This document shows, piece after piece, positions 1-11,104 of a stretch of DNA of 64,000 bases. Both the position numbers and the translations under genes were made by a program. Source of the stretch: Zelopaecilomyces penicillatus (taxonomy: Eukaryota > Ascomycota > Sordariomycetes > Hypocreales > Pseudodiploosporaceae); contig VCCP01000005.1 in assembly GCA_005765155.1 (NCBI GenBank), positions 3,968,001 through 4,032,000 of the forward strand, read 5' to 3'. Positions within the stretch are counted from its first letter, which is position 1, and each line of letters begins with the position of its first letter. Below the pieces are notes generated by a model. It was not told the DNA's origin. It was given only the letters and a program-made list of their open reading frames with translations, and searched no databases.

Positions 1-712
1 CAACCTTATCAGGGAGTTGGTATACTGCTACAGCTGGCTGCCTGTTGTAGCTGGCTTCTATCGTCTTTCCTTCTCGCTCATCTTTTTGTCTCTCCCTCGC
101 GCGATGGCGCGCCTCGATGATTGCTTTACGCACACTATCCTGCTCTTCAGGTACAGTCAGTGACTTGGGGTCGCTGTACAGCACCATCTGCATCCCAGCC
201 AGTTCGCCTTCGTTGTTGGCGAGAATACGCGGGGGAATGCGGTTCAGCTTCAGGTGCTTCTCAATGTCGGGGAGGAAGACCAGCCTGCCTTCCTCGTTCT
301 CGCTGTCTGAAGACAGCTCATCGTCCAGGTCGTAGATGTAGACTTTGTGTTTTGAGTCGTCGAGCTGCATGGAATCATCAGGAGACTGCAAGAACGGGTT
401 GTTTCTCTCTGAGGCTACTGGCATTGGTAGGTTGGGTGAGGGTTCCTCGACGGGGACGTAGAGCTTAGGGCCATTGTGTTCTAAGGCGAGTCAGCCAATT
501 CATCCAACCACTTTCTCGCATGTGCACCTGCAAGTTGGGACAAGGTCTTGCAGAGTAAAGGAAATATTAGAATAAAATAGAAGAAGAAAAAAAGACCACG
601 CACCTATGTTAAGCAGACTCAGCCGCTTGGACAGGCGCTCGCGCTCGGTTTCCTGCGAGCTGGCCTTTCTTTTGCGCGCGGGTTGGCTGGGGCTGCTGCT
701 GTCGAACTCCAT
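1..712 (-). CDS. Conserved hypothetical protein, N-terminal part (runs off the window edge)
   Basis: Exon 1 is 712-604, an intron runs 603-481 (donor GTGCGT, acceptor TTAG), and exon 2 is 480-1 and continues beyond the window. The start is the ATG at 712 (MEFDSSSP); the longer open frame up to 934 is low-complexity and probably leader. The visible 196 residues hold a basic cluster (RKRK, near residue 13, a possible nuclear localisation signal), then the compact motif SKRLSLLNIEHNGPKLYVPV, an acidic stretch (DLDDELSSDSENEE) and a charged helical segment rich in Arg and Glu. I do not recognise the family and assign no function. It is divergent from alanyl-tRNA synthetase, with 265 bp between 712 and that gene's upstream ATG at 978. 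The splice phase agrees exactly, so the gene model is firmer than its identity. Confidence 0.7.
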
Positions 713-977
713 GGTGCCTGTAATGAGACCTGGCGTGGGTGTCGAGGGAGATTGCGTCCTCAGCATCCAGGCTGGCTCTGCAGCAGTGCAGTCCATCCCT
801 CCGTTTCTTACACCGTTCAACGTCTCTCCTCCTGCAGCACAGGCACGCAACGCAGCACGGCGCACGTCTTTCCTTTCCAGCCCGGCTGCATGCGATTGAT
901 TACAATTGTTTGTCGCTCTCGTGCCGGCAGCCAATGGTTTGGCGAGCGCGGCGCTGCGTCATCGGGCGAGAGATTGA

Positions 978-1250
978 ATGGTCTTGGGCAGTGTGCAGCG
1001 GCGGTGCGGCAGTGCGGCGGCCAGAGTCGGGGTGGTGGCCAGAAGGCGCTGGAGCTCGCCCTATGTAGGCGGCGGCCTGGGAGGTCTGGCAGGCTTGACT
1101 CATTCTTGTAGAAGTTTCTACAAAACCCACCACCACCTTCTGTCGCCAGCATTCCCCCGCCATCCATGCTATCCACGCCTTCCATCTGCCAGGTCCCTGC
1201 AACCAGCCGTTCAACCACATCGCCGGCTTATTTCACACGCGACCGCCAGA
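978..1250 (+). other. In-frame presequence-like extension of alanyl-tRNA synthetase
   Basis: The frame of the synthetase start at 1251 is open back to an ATG at 978. This adds 91 codons with no Asp or Glu and many Arg, Ser and Ala residues (starts MVLGSVQRRCGSAAARVG, later ARRRWSS). That is the composition of a mitochondrial targeting peptide. Known for the family: fungi such as budding yeast make the cytosolic and mitochondrial alanyl-tRNA synthetases from one gene by alternative starts. I infer that initiation at 978 gives the mitochondrial form and at 1251 the cytosolic form. The sequence alone does not show which start is used. Confidence 0.6.
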
Positions 1251-4200
1251 ATGTCTGAGGCCAAATGGCCCGGCGCGCTCGTGCGCAAGACTTATTTCGA
1301 TTTCTTCGAGGAGAGAGGCCATACACTGGGTAAGTTGGATGCTGCTGCACTGGGCGTTTTTGGTCCATTCCCCCCCCCCACCATCGGAGGTTCATCACCA
1401 CCCCTCATTGGCAATTCTCTGTCCAAGTCCATGGCAGAAGATGGTTGCTCCAAGTTACTTTGAGCATTAAATTTTCATGGCTCTTGTTTACACTTTCTTT
1501 TCTCTCTGAATGCACAAAGATTCCCCCTTCAACGAACCCATGGAGCTGACTTGCGATGCCATTCAGTCCCCTCCGGCTCCGTGGTCCCTCACAATGACCC
1601 CACCTTGCTCTTCACCAATGCGGGCATGAACCAGTTCAAGCCCATCTTCCTCGGCACAGTTGGCAAGTCGGATCCCATGTCGAAACTGAAGCGTGCGGTC
1701 GACAGCCAAAAGGTTATCCGCGCCGGTGGAAAGCACAACGATCTCGACGATGTCGGCAAGGACAGCTACCACCATACCTTCTTCGAGATGTTGGGTAACT
1801 GGTCCTTTGGAGATTATTTCAAAAAGGAGGGCATAGAAATGGCATGGGAGCTGTTGACCAAGGTCTATGGACTTGATCCTGATCGCCTTTACGTCACCTA
1901 TTTCGAAGGCAACTCTGCCTTGAACCTGGAGCCCGATTTGGAAGCCAAGGAGTTGTGGAAGGCGATTGGCGTTCCCGAGGACCACATTCTGCCTGGTAAC
2001 ATGAAGGATAACTTCTGGGAGATGGGCGATCAAGGTCCTTGCGGCCCTTGCAGCGAGGTTCATTACGACAAGATTGGTGGACGTAATGCCGCGAGCATTG
2101 TCAACATGGACGACCCCATGGTTGTGGAGATCTGGAACATCGTTTTTATCCAATTCGACCGCCAGAAGGACAAGTCCTTGAAGTCTCTGCCCGCAAAGCA
2201 TGTGGATACCGGTATGGGATTTGAGCGTCTTGTTTCTGCGCTGCAGAACACCACCTCCAACTACGCCACTGACTGCTTCACACCACTTTTCAAGAAGATT
2301 GAGGAAGTTACTGGAGCCAGGCCATATACTGACAAGTATGGCAAGGATGATGTCGACGGCATCGATATGGCGTATCGAGTTGCGGCGGATCATATTCGAA
2401 CATTGTCATTTGCCATAACCGACGGTGCCGTACCAAACAATGATGGTCGGGGATATGTCGTTCGAAGAGTTTTGCGACGAGGTGTGCGATATGCGCGCAA
2501 ATTCTTGAACGCGGAAATTGGGTCTTTCTTCTCTAGTATTCTACCCGCCCTGGTTGAGCAGATGGGAGGCCAGTTCCCTGATCTCGTTAAGAAGCAGCTA
2601 GACATCAAGGAGATTCTTGATGAGGAGGAGGAGGCTTTCTCACGGACTCTTGACCGTGGAGAGGCGCAGTTTGAGAAGTATGCTGCCAAGGCTGCCAAAG
2701 ATAATGTCAAGAAGCTGGACGGAGACGTGGTTTGGCGTCTGTATGATACCTTTGGTTTTCCCGTCGATCTTACCAAGCTTATGGCTGAGGAGCGAGGTCT
2801 CGACATCGACGAGGCGGAAGTTAACATTGCCAAAGAGAAGGCTAGAGAGGCTAGCAAGGTCGTCAAAGATTCAGTCCAGACATTTGCAAAGCTTGATGTT
2901 CACAAGATCGCTGAGCTCGACCAGCTAAATGTCCCACGGACAGATGACGAAGGCAAGTTTGCCAAGGGGGATAGCAAGGGCAAAATTCAGTTCATCTTCG
3001 ATGGCAAGGCCTTTTCTAAGTCAACCAAGGACATTCCACCAAACACCGCTATTAGCATTTTGCTTGATAAAACTAACTTTTATGCGGAATCTGGTGGTCA
3101 AGTTGCGGACACTGGACGAATCGTCATTGACGATGTTGCCGAGTTCAAGATTATGGATGTCCAGAACTTTGGTGGATACATCCTCCACAGCGGTTACATT
3201 GAGTACGGTGTGCTATCTTCTGGCGATGAGGTTATCTGCGAGTATGATAAACTCCGTCGGTCCCCTATCCGCAACAACCACACCGGCACACACGTGCTGA
3301 ACCACTCCTTGCGTGAAGTGCTTGGTGACGATATCAATCAAAAGGGTTCTTTGGTCGACAACGAGAAGCTGCGCTTCGATTTTTCCCACAAGACCCAAGT
3401 TAAGGTTGACGAGCTGAAGAAGGTCGAGGAACTGTCAAACAAGTACATCCGCCAGAACTTCAAGACCTACTCCAAGGATGTGGATCTGGACAACGCACGC
3501 CAGATCGAAGGTGTTCGTGCCGTGTTTGGTGAAACCTATCCTAATCCTGTGCGAGTGGTTTCTATCGGTATGGATGTCGACACAATGCTTGCAGATCCTA
3601 AGAAGCTTGAGTGGCGCCAATACAGTGTGGAGTTCTGCGGTGGTACTCACGTTGAGCAAACCGGTCTCATCAAGGATCTCATCCTCATTGAAGAGAGTGG
3701 CATTGCCAAGGGTATCCGTCGTATCATTGCCTACACCGGCGAAGCTGCTCACCAGGTCCAACGGGAGGCCATTGAGTTCTCCAAAAAGATTGATGCGCTG
3801 GATGCCCTCCCCTTTGGCCCAGAAAAGGATGCTCAAGTCAAGGTTGTATCTCAGGAGCTCAGCCAGCTTGTCATCTCAACTTTGACCAAGGATGAGTTTA
3901 ACCAGCGATTCCAGAAGATTGCCACTTCTGTAGTCTCAGACCAGAAGAAGAGACAAAAGGCAGAGGCGAAGACTGCCCTTGATACGGTTCTGAAGCATTT
4001 CGAGACAAACGAAGACGCCAAATGGTTCGTTGGCCGACTGCCTATCGGCGCTAATCCAAAGGCTTTGACGGACGTGATTAAGCATTTCCAAGGAAAGGAC
4101 AAGGAAAAATCCGTGTATATGTTTGGAGGTAGCAAGGAGGAGAATGCCCTCGTTCACGGCGTTTACGTCGGCACTGTAAGCCCTTCTCAGCCCATTAAGT

Positions 4201-4404
4201 TCGAAATACACTGCTAACAATTCTCAGCATCTTTCATCTCAGGGCGTCAGCGCTGAGCAGTGGGTGGCAACCGTATCAGAGGTTGTCGGTGGCCGCTCGG
4301 GTGGTAAAGATCCCGCGCGACAGGGCCAGGGAACGAAGCCTGAGAATATGGAAGAGGGTATTGAGACGGCGACAAAGTGGCTAAAGGAAAAGCTGAACAT
4401 CTAA
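1251..4404 (+). CDS. ALA1: Alanyl-tRNA synthetase (cytosolic start; mitochondrial form probably from ATG 978)
   Basis: This enzyme charges tRNA-Ala and edits mischarged Ser/Gly. Exons are 1251-1329, 1567-4175 and 4228-4404, giving 954 aa, the usual family length. The class II core is visible: PSGSVVPHNDPTLLFTNAGM near residue 28, a motif-2 region with KHNDLDDVG and FFEMLGNWSFGDYF, and motif 3 with GRGYVVRRVLRRGVRYAR. The editing domain keeps its metal ligands, HTGTHVLNH near residue 598 and CGGTH near residue 717. The C-Ala domain ends with the glycine-rich GGRSGGKD. The first intron (1330-1566) splits codon 27 and restores TL-VPSG. The last acceptor is ambiguous: AG at 4227 (adds HLSSQ before GVSAEQW) or AG at 4242, both in frame. 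I chose 4228 because human AlaRS also has residues before the equivalent 'GLKASEW'. Confidence 0.96.
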
Positions 4405-4715
4405 GGGTGCTATTTTGAATGAATATGTTGCATTTTTTGTTTTCTTTTGACTTTGTGTGGATGGAATCATGTAGGTGGGAATCATTGGTACTGGCATATG
4501 TTGGGGATCGAAAACTTCATTTGAGAAGCAGTTAGGCAGGTCCAGGAGTTCATTCTCAGCTCAAGAATTGATGCTGAGACCGGTTTCAAATTGCTCAGTT
4601 ATACACGTGTGAAGGTGTTTCTACGACTTGTCATTGGGTGATATTATACATTCATACTGATGAGTTGGCCGTTTCTTGCGGCTCTTATTTATTGATACAA
4701 AGACAAGGCTGGCTC
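4405..4715. other. Convergent intergenic spacer
   Basis: This lies between the stops of alanyl-tRNA synthetase (+) and the NDUFAF7-like gene (-). It is T-rich just after the synthetase stop (tgcattttttgttttctttt) and holds no open frame or repeat worth noting. It presumably carries the two 3' untranslated regions. Confidence 0.5.
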
Positions 4716-6483
4716 TTATACAGTGAGCATCATGCTGGCGTTCTTGTAATGGGTCAATAGCGGGTTCTCCCCACTGCAAGTCCTTGTGTCGTCAAGGTAG
4801 GCCCATTGCCTCATAAAGTCCCCATGGGTCATTACGCGAGTTAACTTGCCAGTAATGGCACGGTAAATGGCTTCGGTAATGTTGAAGTCTGTGGGGAATA
4901 GAATATCAAAGTAGCCCTGGTGAACCTAGAGACGGGGGGAGTGTTAGCTGTCTGTATAGATTCCAAAAGTCTAATGAAAGGTCTTGATTTTTAATGATGC
5001 AGTGAAGAAAGTCAGGGGACTATAGAGGTGGCTTCATACCAGAGGAGTTGTGACTGGGACCATTTTTCTCTGGAAACGAGTTTGCACTACAGGTGCGTTG
5101 AGACCCTTGGCTGCGTCGGGGAGGGTATCAAAGTCTGAGGTTACTAGCCGGTGGGCAGGAAAGTATTTTTCCAGCACGTCAAAGAACTGCATGAGGCGGG
5201 TGGGTATAAACTCGGCGTCTGACAGGTTAGCCGCGAACGGCATTTTAGTAGAGAGATAACGCAGGGCAGCGTTGGAAGGATATGGCTTTGGGTAGTGTCC
5301 ACCGGTGGCAGCGTGTCGTACACGGAAGAACCTGGCGGCTACGGGATCCAGTTCATGGACGTAGAACTCGTAAAAGTCGCCGTCTCCGTCGATGAGAACA
5401 TGGCCTTGCAGTGGCTCCTCGGTTGCTACATCGTAGCGAATACCATCGTGGGCAAAGTTGTCAAAGACCTCCATGGCCAGGAAAAAGCAGGGTGACGGCA
5501 CGTACTGGTCCCACTCGAAGATGGACTTGTTGATGATCTCGACCTTGTCGGCGTGACCGCGCGACTCAGCCGTTGACAGGAGGTGGTGGCTCTGGAGGGC
5601 AGCGAGAGACGGGGAGATTTCAATAATGTTGTACTTGGTGCGAGCGTATACCTGTGGGTCAACGGCGCGGATGTAGTCGAGGATATTGAGCATGAGAGTA
5701 CCGCGGCCAGCGCCCATCTCGAAGAGGAGCAGGTCGTGGTAAGGATAGGTAGTGAGGCGGTAGTTGGAGACGAGGTAGCGAGCAATGGACTCGCCGTAAT
5801 ACGGGCTGAAGAGCTCTGTCGGGGTGTGCCAGAGCTGTCGTGTCGGGCTCTCGCCTTCTTTGTCGTCGAGCCGATCTTCAAACTCGGTGTATCGCCGTCC
5901 TAGCTCAGCTTGAAACTCGAGTTCGTCGCGGATGGCGTTGAAGTCGAACGCCTCGCCCGGACTGAAGATGACGGCCTCTTTGGAAAAGTAGCCATAGGAA
6001 GGGTTGTACAAGCTATCTGGAGATTGGAAGAAGAGAAGTGTTAGCAAAAAAGGTATACTGTCTATCTTGTTGAAATCTGCTTGATCAAGTTCCCTCAAAG
6101 GTCAAGAAGCAGGCGTTCAAGAGTGTTGCTGACGTACCATCTATAAAGTCTCGGAGCAGCATCTTGACCTTGCGAGGTCGCTCTGTCCGTTGCTTCAACT
6201 CTTGCATTGATATGTACGGATACTCTGCAAACTCCTCCCTCCGGTCCTCGGGCAAGATGTTGGTGCGCTGCTGCCATCGGCTTTCGTTGGATTTCATCCC
6301 CTTGTCCCTGGATGCTCTGGGCGCCAATGCGCGACGAGATGTGGTCGATAACGTTCGAAGATGGGTACTGGGTCTGCTGCTGCTGTTGAGGCCGGTGTTG
6401 AAGCCATTGCGCAGGCCCTGACATCCACGAGGTCGATGGCGAAAGAGCTGCCGGAACAGATGGGCCAGGATGGGGGAGTCCAT
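4716..6483 (-). CDS. NDUFAF7/MidA-type arginine methyltransferase, complex I assembly factor
   Basis: Exons are 6483-6138, 6016-5040 and 4925-4716, encoding 510 aa. The family (DUF185, NDUFAF7/MidA) uses S-adenosylmethionine to dimethylate an arginine of the 49-kDa subunit (NDUFS2) early in complex I assembly in the mitochondrial matrix. The first ~50 residues are rich in Arg, Ser and Leu with almost no acid (MDSPILAHLFRQLFRHRPRG), a good mitochondrial presequence. The family hallmarks follow: the spliced motif DFIDDSLYNPSYGYF, the SAM-binding loop FEMGAGRGTLM near residue 215, then PCFFLAMEVFDNFAHD, and a C-terminal QGYFDILFPTDF that is completed only by splicing out 5039-4926. The match is strong across all three exons, and the presence of this gene implies a functional complex I. 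Confidence 0.92.
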
Positions 6484-6825
6484 GCCGATACTAGGAGAAC
6501 GTTGTGTTTTCGCGCTGGTTTGGATTCTCTGGCAATATTTTTATTTTTATTTTTTTGAAGCTTTGCTCAATCCAATACTTTTGGGTCGATAGGCTGGTTA
6601 GTTGGCTGAGCTTAGTGATAGCAGAAAGCTCTCAAGCTGTTAGCAGCTGCGTTAATTGGTTGTCGGCATAGGCATTGTTCCGGGGGGTACGAGGGGAAAA
6701 CAAGCTTGCACAGGGCAATTTAGCACCCTTACCACTATTACTGTGTACATTGCAGAAACGAACAAGCCAAAACGAGGATGACATTTTTATGACATTATAA
6801 CTAATACATCAAGAAGCCAATGCTT
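6484..6825. other. Upstream region of the NDUFAF7-like gene
   Basis: This lies between the NDUFAF7-like start and the stop of the secreted-protein gene, both on the minus strand. It holds an A/T run next to the start (tttttatttttattttttt, 6538-6556) and nothing else that I can interpret. Confidence 0.4.
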
Positions 6826-7690
6826 TTATTTCTCAAAAGTTTGCAGAACAACATTATCAAAGTACAGATCGGGCGTTCGCTTAGCGCTGTCCTTGGTTTC
6901 AGACACTGAAAGCTGCACGTAGAGATAAGTGTAGTTACCGCCACTGTTAGGGGCAACAACATGATAGGGTCCAAACCCGTCAGTGGCAGGGTGGAAGACG
7001 GCCTTGGTTCGAGAAACCTCCTTGACAAAGGTGGAGAAGTAAGTGTCGACCTCGAGAGTCAAACCGCGGGCTTTCACCTAAAACATGTAGTTAGTAAGGT
7101 ACTCTACTCTACTCTACTCCAACGACCAGTAGGGCACTGCTGCTTGTCTTACCTCTGCTGCGGTGAAGTCGACATTCAAATCGTAGGAAACACCTTTGAC
7201 GAGAGCACCACCCGAGCGTATGATTTCGAATCGTCCATCGTTGGCGTAGGCTACATTGGGCGATGAGACCGCACGACCAAACGGGTTGGGGTTGTGCGTT
7301 TTGTGGGGGATGTCTTTGGCGGAGGAGCAAGCAGCGGTCTTGGTTGTGTTGTAAACCATGATCTTGTTGGAAAGGTTGGTGGACAAGAAAAAGCCCTGTG
7401 GAAGTAATTGAATCAATATCTCAACATTTACGGTTAGGGATGGAATCTAAACCGAATAGTTCAACGCACGTTGTATGCATCAGGAGCCTTTAGTCCCTCC
7501 TGACCGCAACCAGCGTCATTGTTGATGCTCAAGTCTTCGAACTAGTATGTATTAGTTTTTTAATCTTTCTTCTTCATGTAATTTTAGGGTTTCTCTCATG
7601 ATAATCTCTTACATTCAACTTGATTTCCCGGGCTGAGGCCACGGCTCCAAAAAGGGCCATGAGGGTGGTGCGCAGAGAAAGAATAGACAT
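6826..7690 (-). CDS. Small secreted protein, possible beta-sandwich fold
   Basis: Four exons (7690-7613, 7541-7470, 7395-7153, 7077-6826) give 214 aa; every junction fits GT/AG and is phase 0. The N-terminus MSILSLRTTLMALFGAVASA is a clear signal peptide. The mature part has only two cysteines (in NDAGCGQEG and TAACSSAKD), aromatic-rich strands, and a pattern seen in many secreted fungal proteins: LNFEDL at the start, YNGFF, SPNVAYA, a GLTLEV strand, and LYFDNVVLQTF at the end. I infer a jelly-roll or carbohydrate-binding-like fold, but I do not recognise a named family. Asn glycosylation sites NTT and NYT are present. The third intron contains four copies of TACTC. It could be a cell-wall protein or an effector; there is no evidence of toxicity. 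Confidence 0.8.
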
Positions 7691-9374
7691 GATTGCGGTA
7701 GTAGTGATGAGTCTGGAGAATTGGCTGATCTGTTTGGAGTCTTTTTTCAAAGGTGTTCCCCAAGAAGAGGCACTGCTCTTGCTTTTATATCTAAACACAT
7801 TTCCGATAAATCTAAACAAGTTTTCGGCGACGGGCCAAGTTTTCGTCCACCATAGTGGGGGAACTTGTGTTAGCCAAGACTCTGCTTGCCAAAATTGAAT
7901 CCAAATCCGAGTTCAAGGTTGATATCATCGCACGGAGCCGATGGCGTTTTGGCCTCCATTAGGCAGGTAACTCAGAAGAGTTACACTGGATTTATGAGTT
8001 CTGTCGCGGCACATTATTTATTTCTTGGAGAGGATGAATGGAAGAGAGTCCGGCATAAGACAAACCCGGCAGCGTAGCATCTGCAGCATACTGTTGCCTC
8101 CATTTGCTCGCAATTCCCCGAAAGTGGGATGAGAAGCTGTTCCCACGAATCATTGAGCAGTCTTGATGCGCATTAGGAATGCACGAGTCAAAATGGAGCC
8201 GAAATGCTACGACGAACGTGCCTTTGAGCAACTTGACCAATGGATGACATGTCAGGTAGCACAAGCACGGTTGTTTCTTATCAGATGCCAATGCATTGGT
8301 TTAGGAAGAAGTATCCCAGCATAGAACAAAGCTAGAGAATAATTGGCAAGTAGATAGCTGTGAGTTTCAAGTTCTTGGCATTGCCTTGATGCCACATCCA
8401 TGGTCAAATCCGGTCAAAGTCGATCATGGCCCTGAAGATCACTTATGTTTGCTTATTTATCCCAGTCGGCAACGACCTCGGGGCTGATGTTTCAATCCTA
8501 TCAAGTGTAGATCTCCAGACTTGCCCTCATTGGGTCTTTCATCGCAGTTGCCGTTGCATCTTTGAGCTTCGGTGAACCCCGTCACAGTATGTTGAGCCTC
8601 GGACGTTGTCCATGCCTCTTTGGATGGCACAACGGTGGCAGATCTCAAGCAACATCAGCCGATATTTGTTAGTCGTTTAGTTGACCCAAAACCTACAACA
8701 CTTCAAATCTATGAGCCAGGTCTACACCTTTTCAGACATTTAAACGCCCAAGTATCGAGCATCAGAAATCTTACTACCATTGATTAAACTCAAAGGTTGC
8801 ATCCATGACAGCTATGCCACAGCATAAACAACGATTCAATTGTACTGGGAAAATATTGCATATTGCCATTCAGGCTACATGCAATATTCCAAGAGGCATC
8901 ATTGCAAATATTGAATTCCTTGCCCACCTCGACTGACTATGAGAATGGTTTGTGTGAGACTGGAGATGTAAGTCTCAAGCACCGCGAACAAGACCGCATC
9001 ATCTGAGTCGCACCAAGAATTATATCTTGGGCCTCGTTTGTCTTTGGCAGAAATCGGTTGATCATATGAGCTTTATCATCGTTCGGTGATTGTCAAATAA
9101 TTTGATGAGAATGGAGAATGAGAATGGATTGACAATCAGGGCGACAGTACGTACCGTTATATCCATTCAGCACCTCGTATCCAGTGACGCTGACCCCAGT
9201 ACAAGGATTTCCGTGATAGCAGATAAGCTTCTGACTCTATTTTTGTCTTCAACCACCTCACTATTCTCACCACGGCCGCTCTCGCAACTCTTGGCCACTG
9301 TGCCCCTCACCGCGTTCGTCGGCGAACCATTAGAAACCATGCGGCAGTGGTCATGAGCCGTTGCCTACCACAGC
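7691..9374. other. Divergent intergenic region with a same-frame uORF
   Basis: This 1.7 kb region lies between the secreted-protein gene (-) and the cysteine synthase gene (+). It is moderately A/T-rich and has no gene-like frame apart from a 83-codon open frame at 9105-9356 just before the cysteine synthase start, listed separately. Both promoters must lie here. No repeat or element end was seen. Confidence 0.4.
9105..9356 (+). other. Upstream open reading frame before the cysteine synthase gene
   Basis: The ATG at 9105 opens 83 codons ending in TGA at 9354-9356. That is 18 nt before the main ATG at 9375 and in the same reading frame. The peptide (MRMENENGLTIRATVRT...) has no recognisable domain. 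It may be a regulatory uORF or simply untranscribed DNA. Stop-codon readthrough is unlikely because TGA is followed by GCC, not the CTA context that favours readthrough. Confidence 0.3.
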
Positions 9375-10730
9375 ATGTCATTGACTGATCATCCCAAGGC
9401 CTATGGCACGGCGGCCATTGCCGTAGCCTTTACAGCAGGCATCCTCGTCACGTTGGGCTTCAAAGACCTCTATCCCGACCTCGAGAACAGATTCCAGCGC
9501 AAGCGCAATCCCGACCGTCGAAGCTCAGGTATCGGCCCTCGCAGGAGCAGCATGCTCTGGGGCCCTCCGGTAAAGCTCGAGGACCATGAATCACAGCCCA
9601 AGTCAGGCCTGCGCCACCCCGGGGCCGGTAGTGGTAGCTGCGCTATCGCCTCAGACGGCATCGAGGCCTGCATTGGCAATACGCCCCTCATAAAGCTACA
9701 TTCTCTGTCCGAAGCTACCGGGCGGACAATACTGGCCAAGGCAGAGTTCCTGAATGGTGCAGGCAACAGTCCAAAGGACCGTGTCGCGCTGAATATGATT
9801 ACTGAGGCGGAGAAGGAAGGCCTGTTGAGGCCTCACTGCGGTGACACTATCTACGAGGGTACCGTGGGCAGCACGGGCATATCCTTGGCCACACTGGCCC
9901 GAGCGAAAGGCTATAAAGCCCACATCTGCATGCCCGACGACCAGAGCTTTGAGAAGTCTGATCTTTTGCATCATCTCGGCGCAACAGTCGAGCGAGTTAC
10001 CGTCGCCCCAATCACCAGCCCCGACCACTTTGTGAACCTTGCTCGGAGACGTGCCGAGGAGCACACGAAGACGTCAAAGGACGGGAGCCGGGGCTTTTTT
10101 GCCAACCAGTTCGAGTCACCTGCGAACTGGCAGGCGCACCTAACCGGAACCGGTCCGGAAATACTGGACCAAACGGATGGTGAACTGAATGCTTTTGTGG
10201 CTGGTGCCGGCACCGGGGGTACAATCTCTGGAGTTGCGAGATATCTCAAGCTTGAGGCCAAAATCAGCAATATCAAGATCGTCCTCGCAGACCCGCAGGG
10301 TAGCGGGCTCTACAACAAGGTGAAGCATGGCGTTATGTACTCAAGCACAGAGAGGGAGGGTACTCGGCGCAGACAGCAAGTCGATTCCATTGTCGAGGGT
10401 ATTGGTGTCAACCGTATCACTCATAACTTTGAAGCAGGCAGAGACCTGATTGACGATGCTGTCAGAATAACAGATGCCCAAGCCTGCCGGATGGCTCGCT
10501 GGTTAGTAGAAAAAGATGGCATCTTTGTGGGTAGCAGCAGCGCGGTCAATTGTGCCGCCGCCGTTGTTACAGCCATGACGCTCCCGCCAGGAAGCCAAGT
10601 CGTCACTATTCTGTGCGACTCTGGCACACGCCACATTAGCAAGCTCTACAAACGCATCAAAGAACTCGGGCTGGAGGAGGAGGAAGCTACCAATCTATTT
10701 ACAGAACTAGGAATACCTGAGACACGATGA
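9375..10730 (+). CDS. Membrane-anchored cysteine synthase-like PLP enzyme (Mcy1/Cys12 type)
   Basis: Single-exon gene of 451 aa. It belongs to the pyridoxal-phosphate fold-type II beta family (O-acetylserine sulfhydrylase / cystathionine beta-synthase-like). The PLP-binding lysine is in NSPKDRVALNMI (near residue 134), the substrate loop resembles EGTVGSTGISLA, and the phosphate-binding loop is GAGTGGTISGVARYL (near residue 277). A hydrophobic segment at residues 12-29 (AAIAVAFTAGILVTLGF) followed by a basic linker looks like an N-terminal anchor. That matches the fungal group with mitochondrial outer-membrane cysteine synthase-like proteins. The start is the first ATG after an in-frame stop and precedes the hydrophobic segment directly. 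Catalysis of cysteine synthesis is inferred from the family; substrate preference cannot be read from sequence. Confidence 0.88.
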   Translation: MSLTDHPKAYGTAAIAVAFTAGILVTLGFKDLYPDLENRFQRKRNPDRRSSGIGPRRSSMLWGPPVKLEDHESQPKSGLRHPGAGSGSCAIASDGIEACIGNTPLIKLHSLSEATGRTILAKAEFLNGAGNSPKDRVALNMITEAEKEGLLRPHCGDTIYEGTVGSTGISLATLARAKGYKAHICMPDDQSFEKSDLLHHLGATVERVTVAPITSPDHFVNLARRRAEEHTKTSKDGSRGFFANQFESPANWQAHLTGTGPEILDQTDGELNAFVAGAGTGGTISGVARYLKLEAKISNIKIVLADPQGSGLYNKVKHGVMYSSTEREGTRRRQQVDSIVEGIGVNRITHNFEAGRDLIDDAVRITDAQACRMARWLVEKDGIFVGSSSAVNCAAAVVTAMTLPPGSQVVTILCDSGTRHISKLYKRIKELGLEEEEATNLFTELGIPETR

Positions 10731-11104
10731 AACACATATGAAAAAAACCGCTAGATGTAGAAAGAGTATAAACAACTCCTCTTGCCAGGTCTACAAGCTT
10801 TTTTTATCTATCGGATGAAATAAAAGACTGCCCCTTCCCCATCAATTAGAGGCTCCGCACTTTGTTAATGGCATGAGGGCAGCAATTACAAGAAACAAAG
10901 ATAAACCGCGCTCATCTCCCCCCTCGTATCTTGCTTGCAAAATAAGTTGTCAACACCACACGACAGAACTGCTGCCATAACTCCCATCCAGGATCATGTA
11001 AATACCCCCCGTGGGTGAGGGGCTATCGTGGACCAATGTAAAAAAAATGAAAATTTCATCAAACACCCCTTTTCTTGCAATAACGCCATAGCACTCTCCC
11101 AAGC
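10731..11104. other. Convergent spacer between cysteine synthase and TFIIS
   Basis: A/T-rich 3' sequence with short A and T runs (for example the T run near 10800-10804 and the A run near 11039-11046). No open frame or repeat of interest. Confidence 0.4.

Noticed and set aside
1563..2393. 276-codon antisense frame inside alanyl-tRNA synthetase
   Set aside because: It is the mirror of strongly conserved coding sequence on the other strand and has no family motif.
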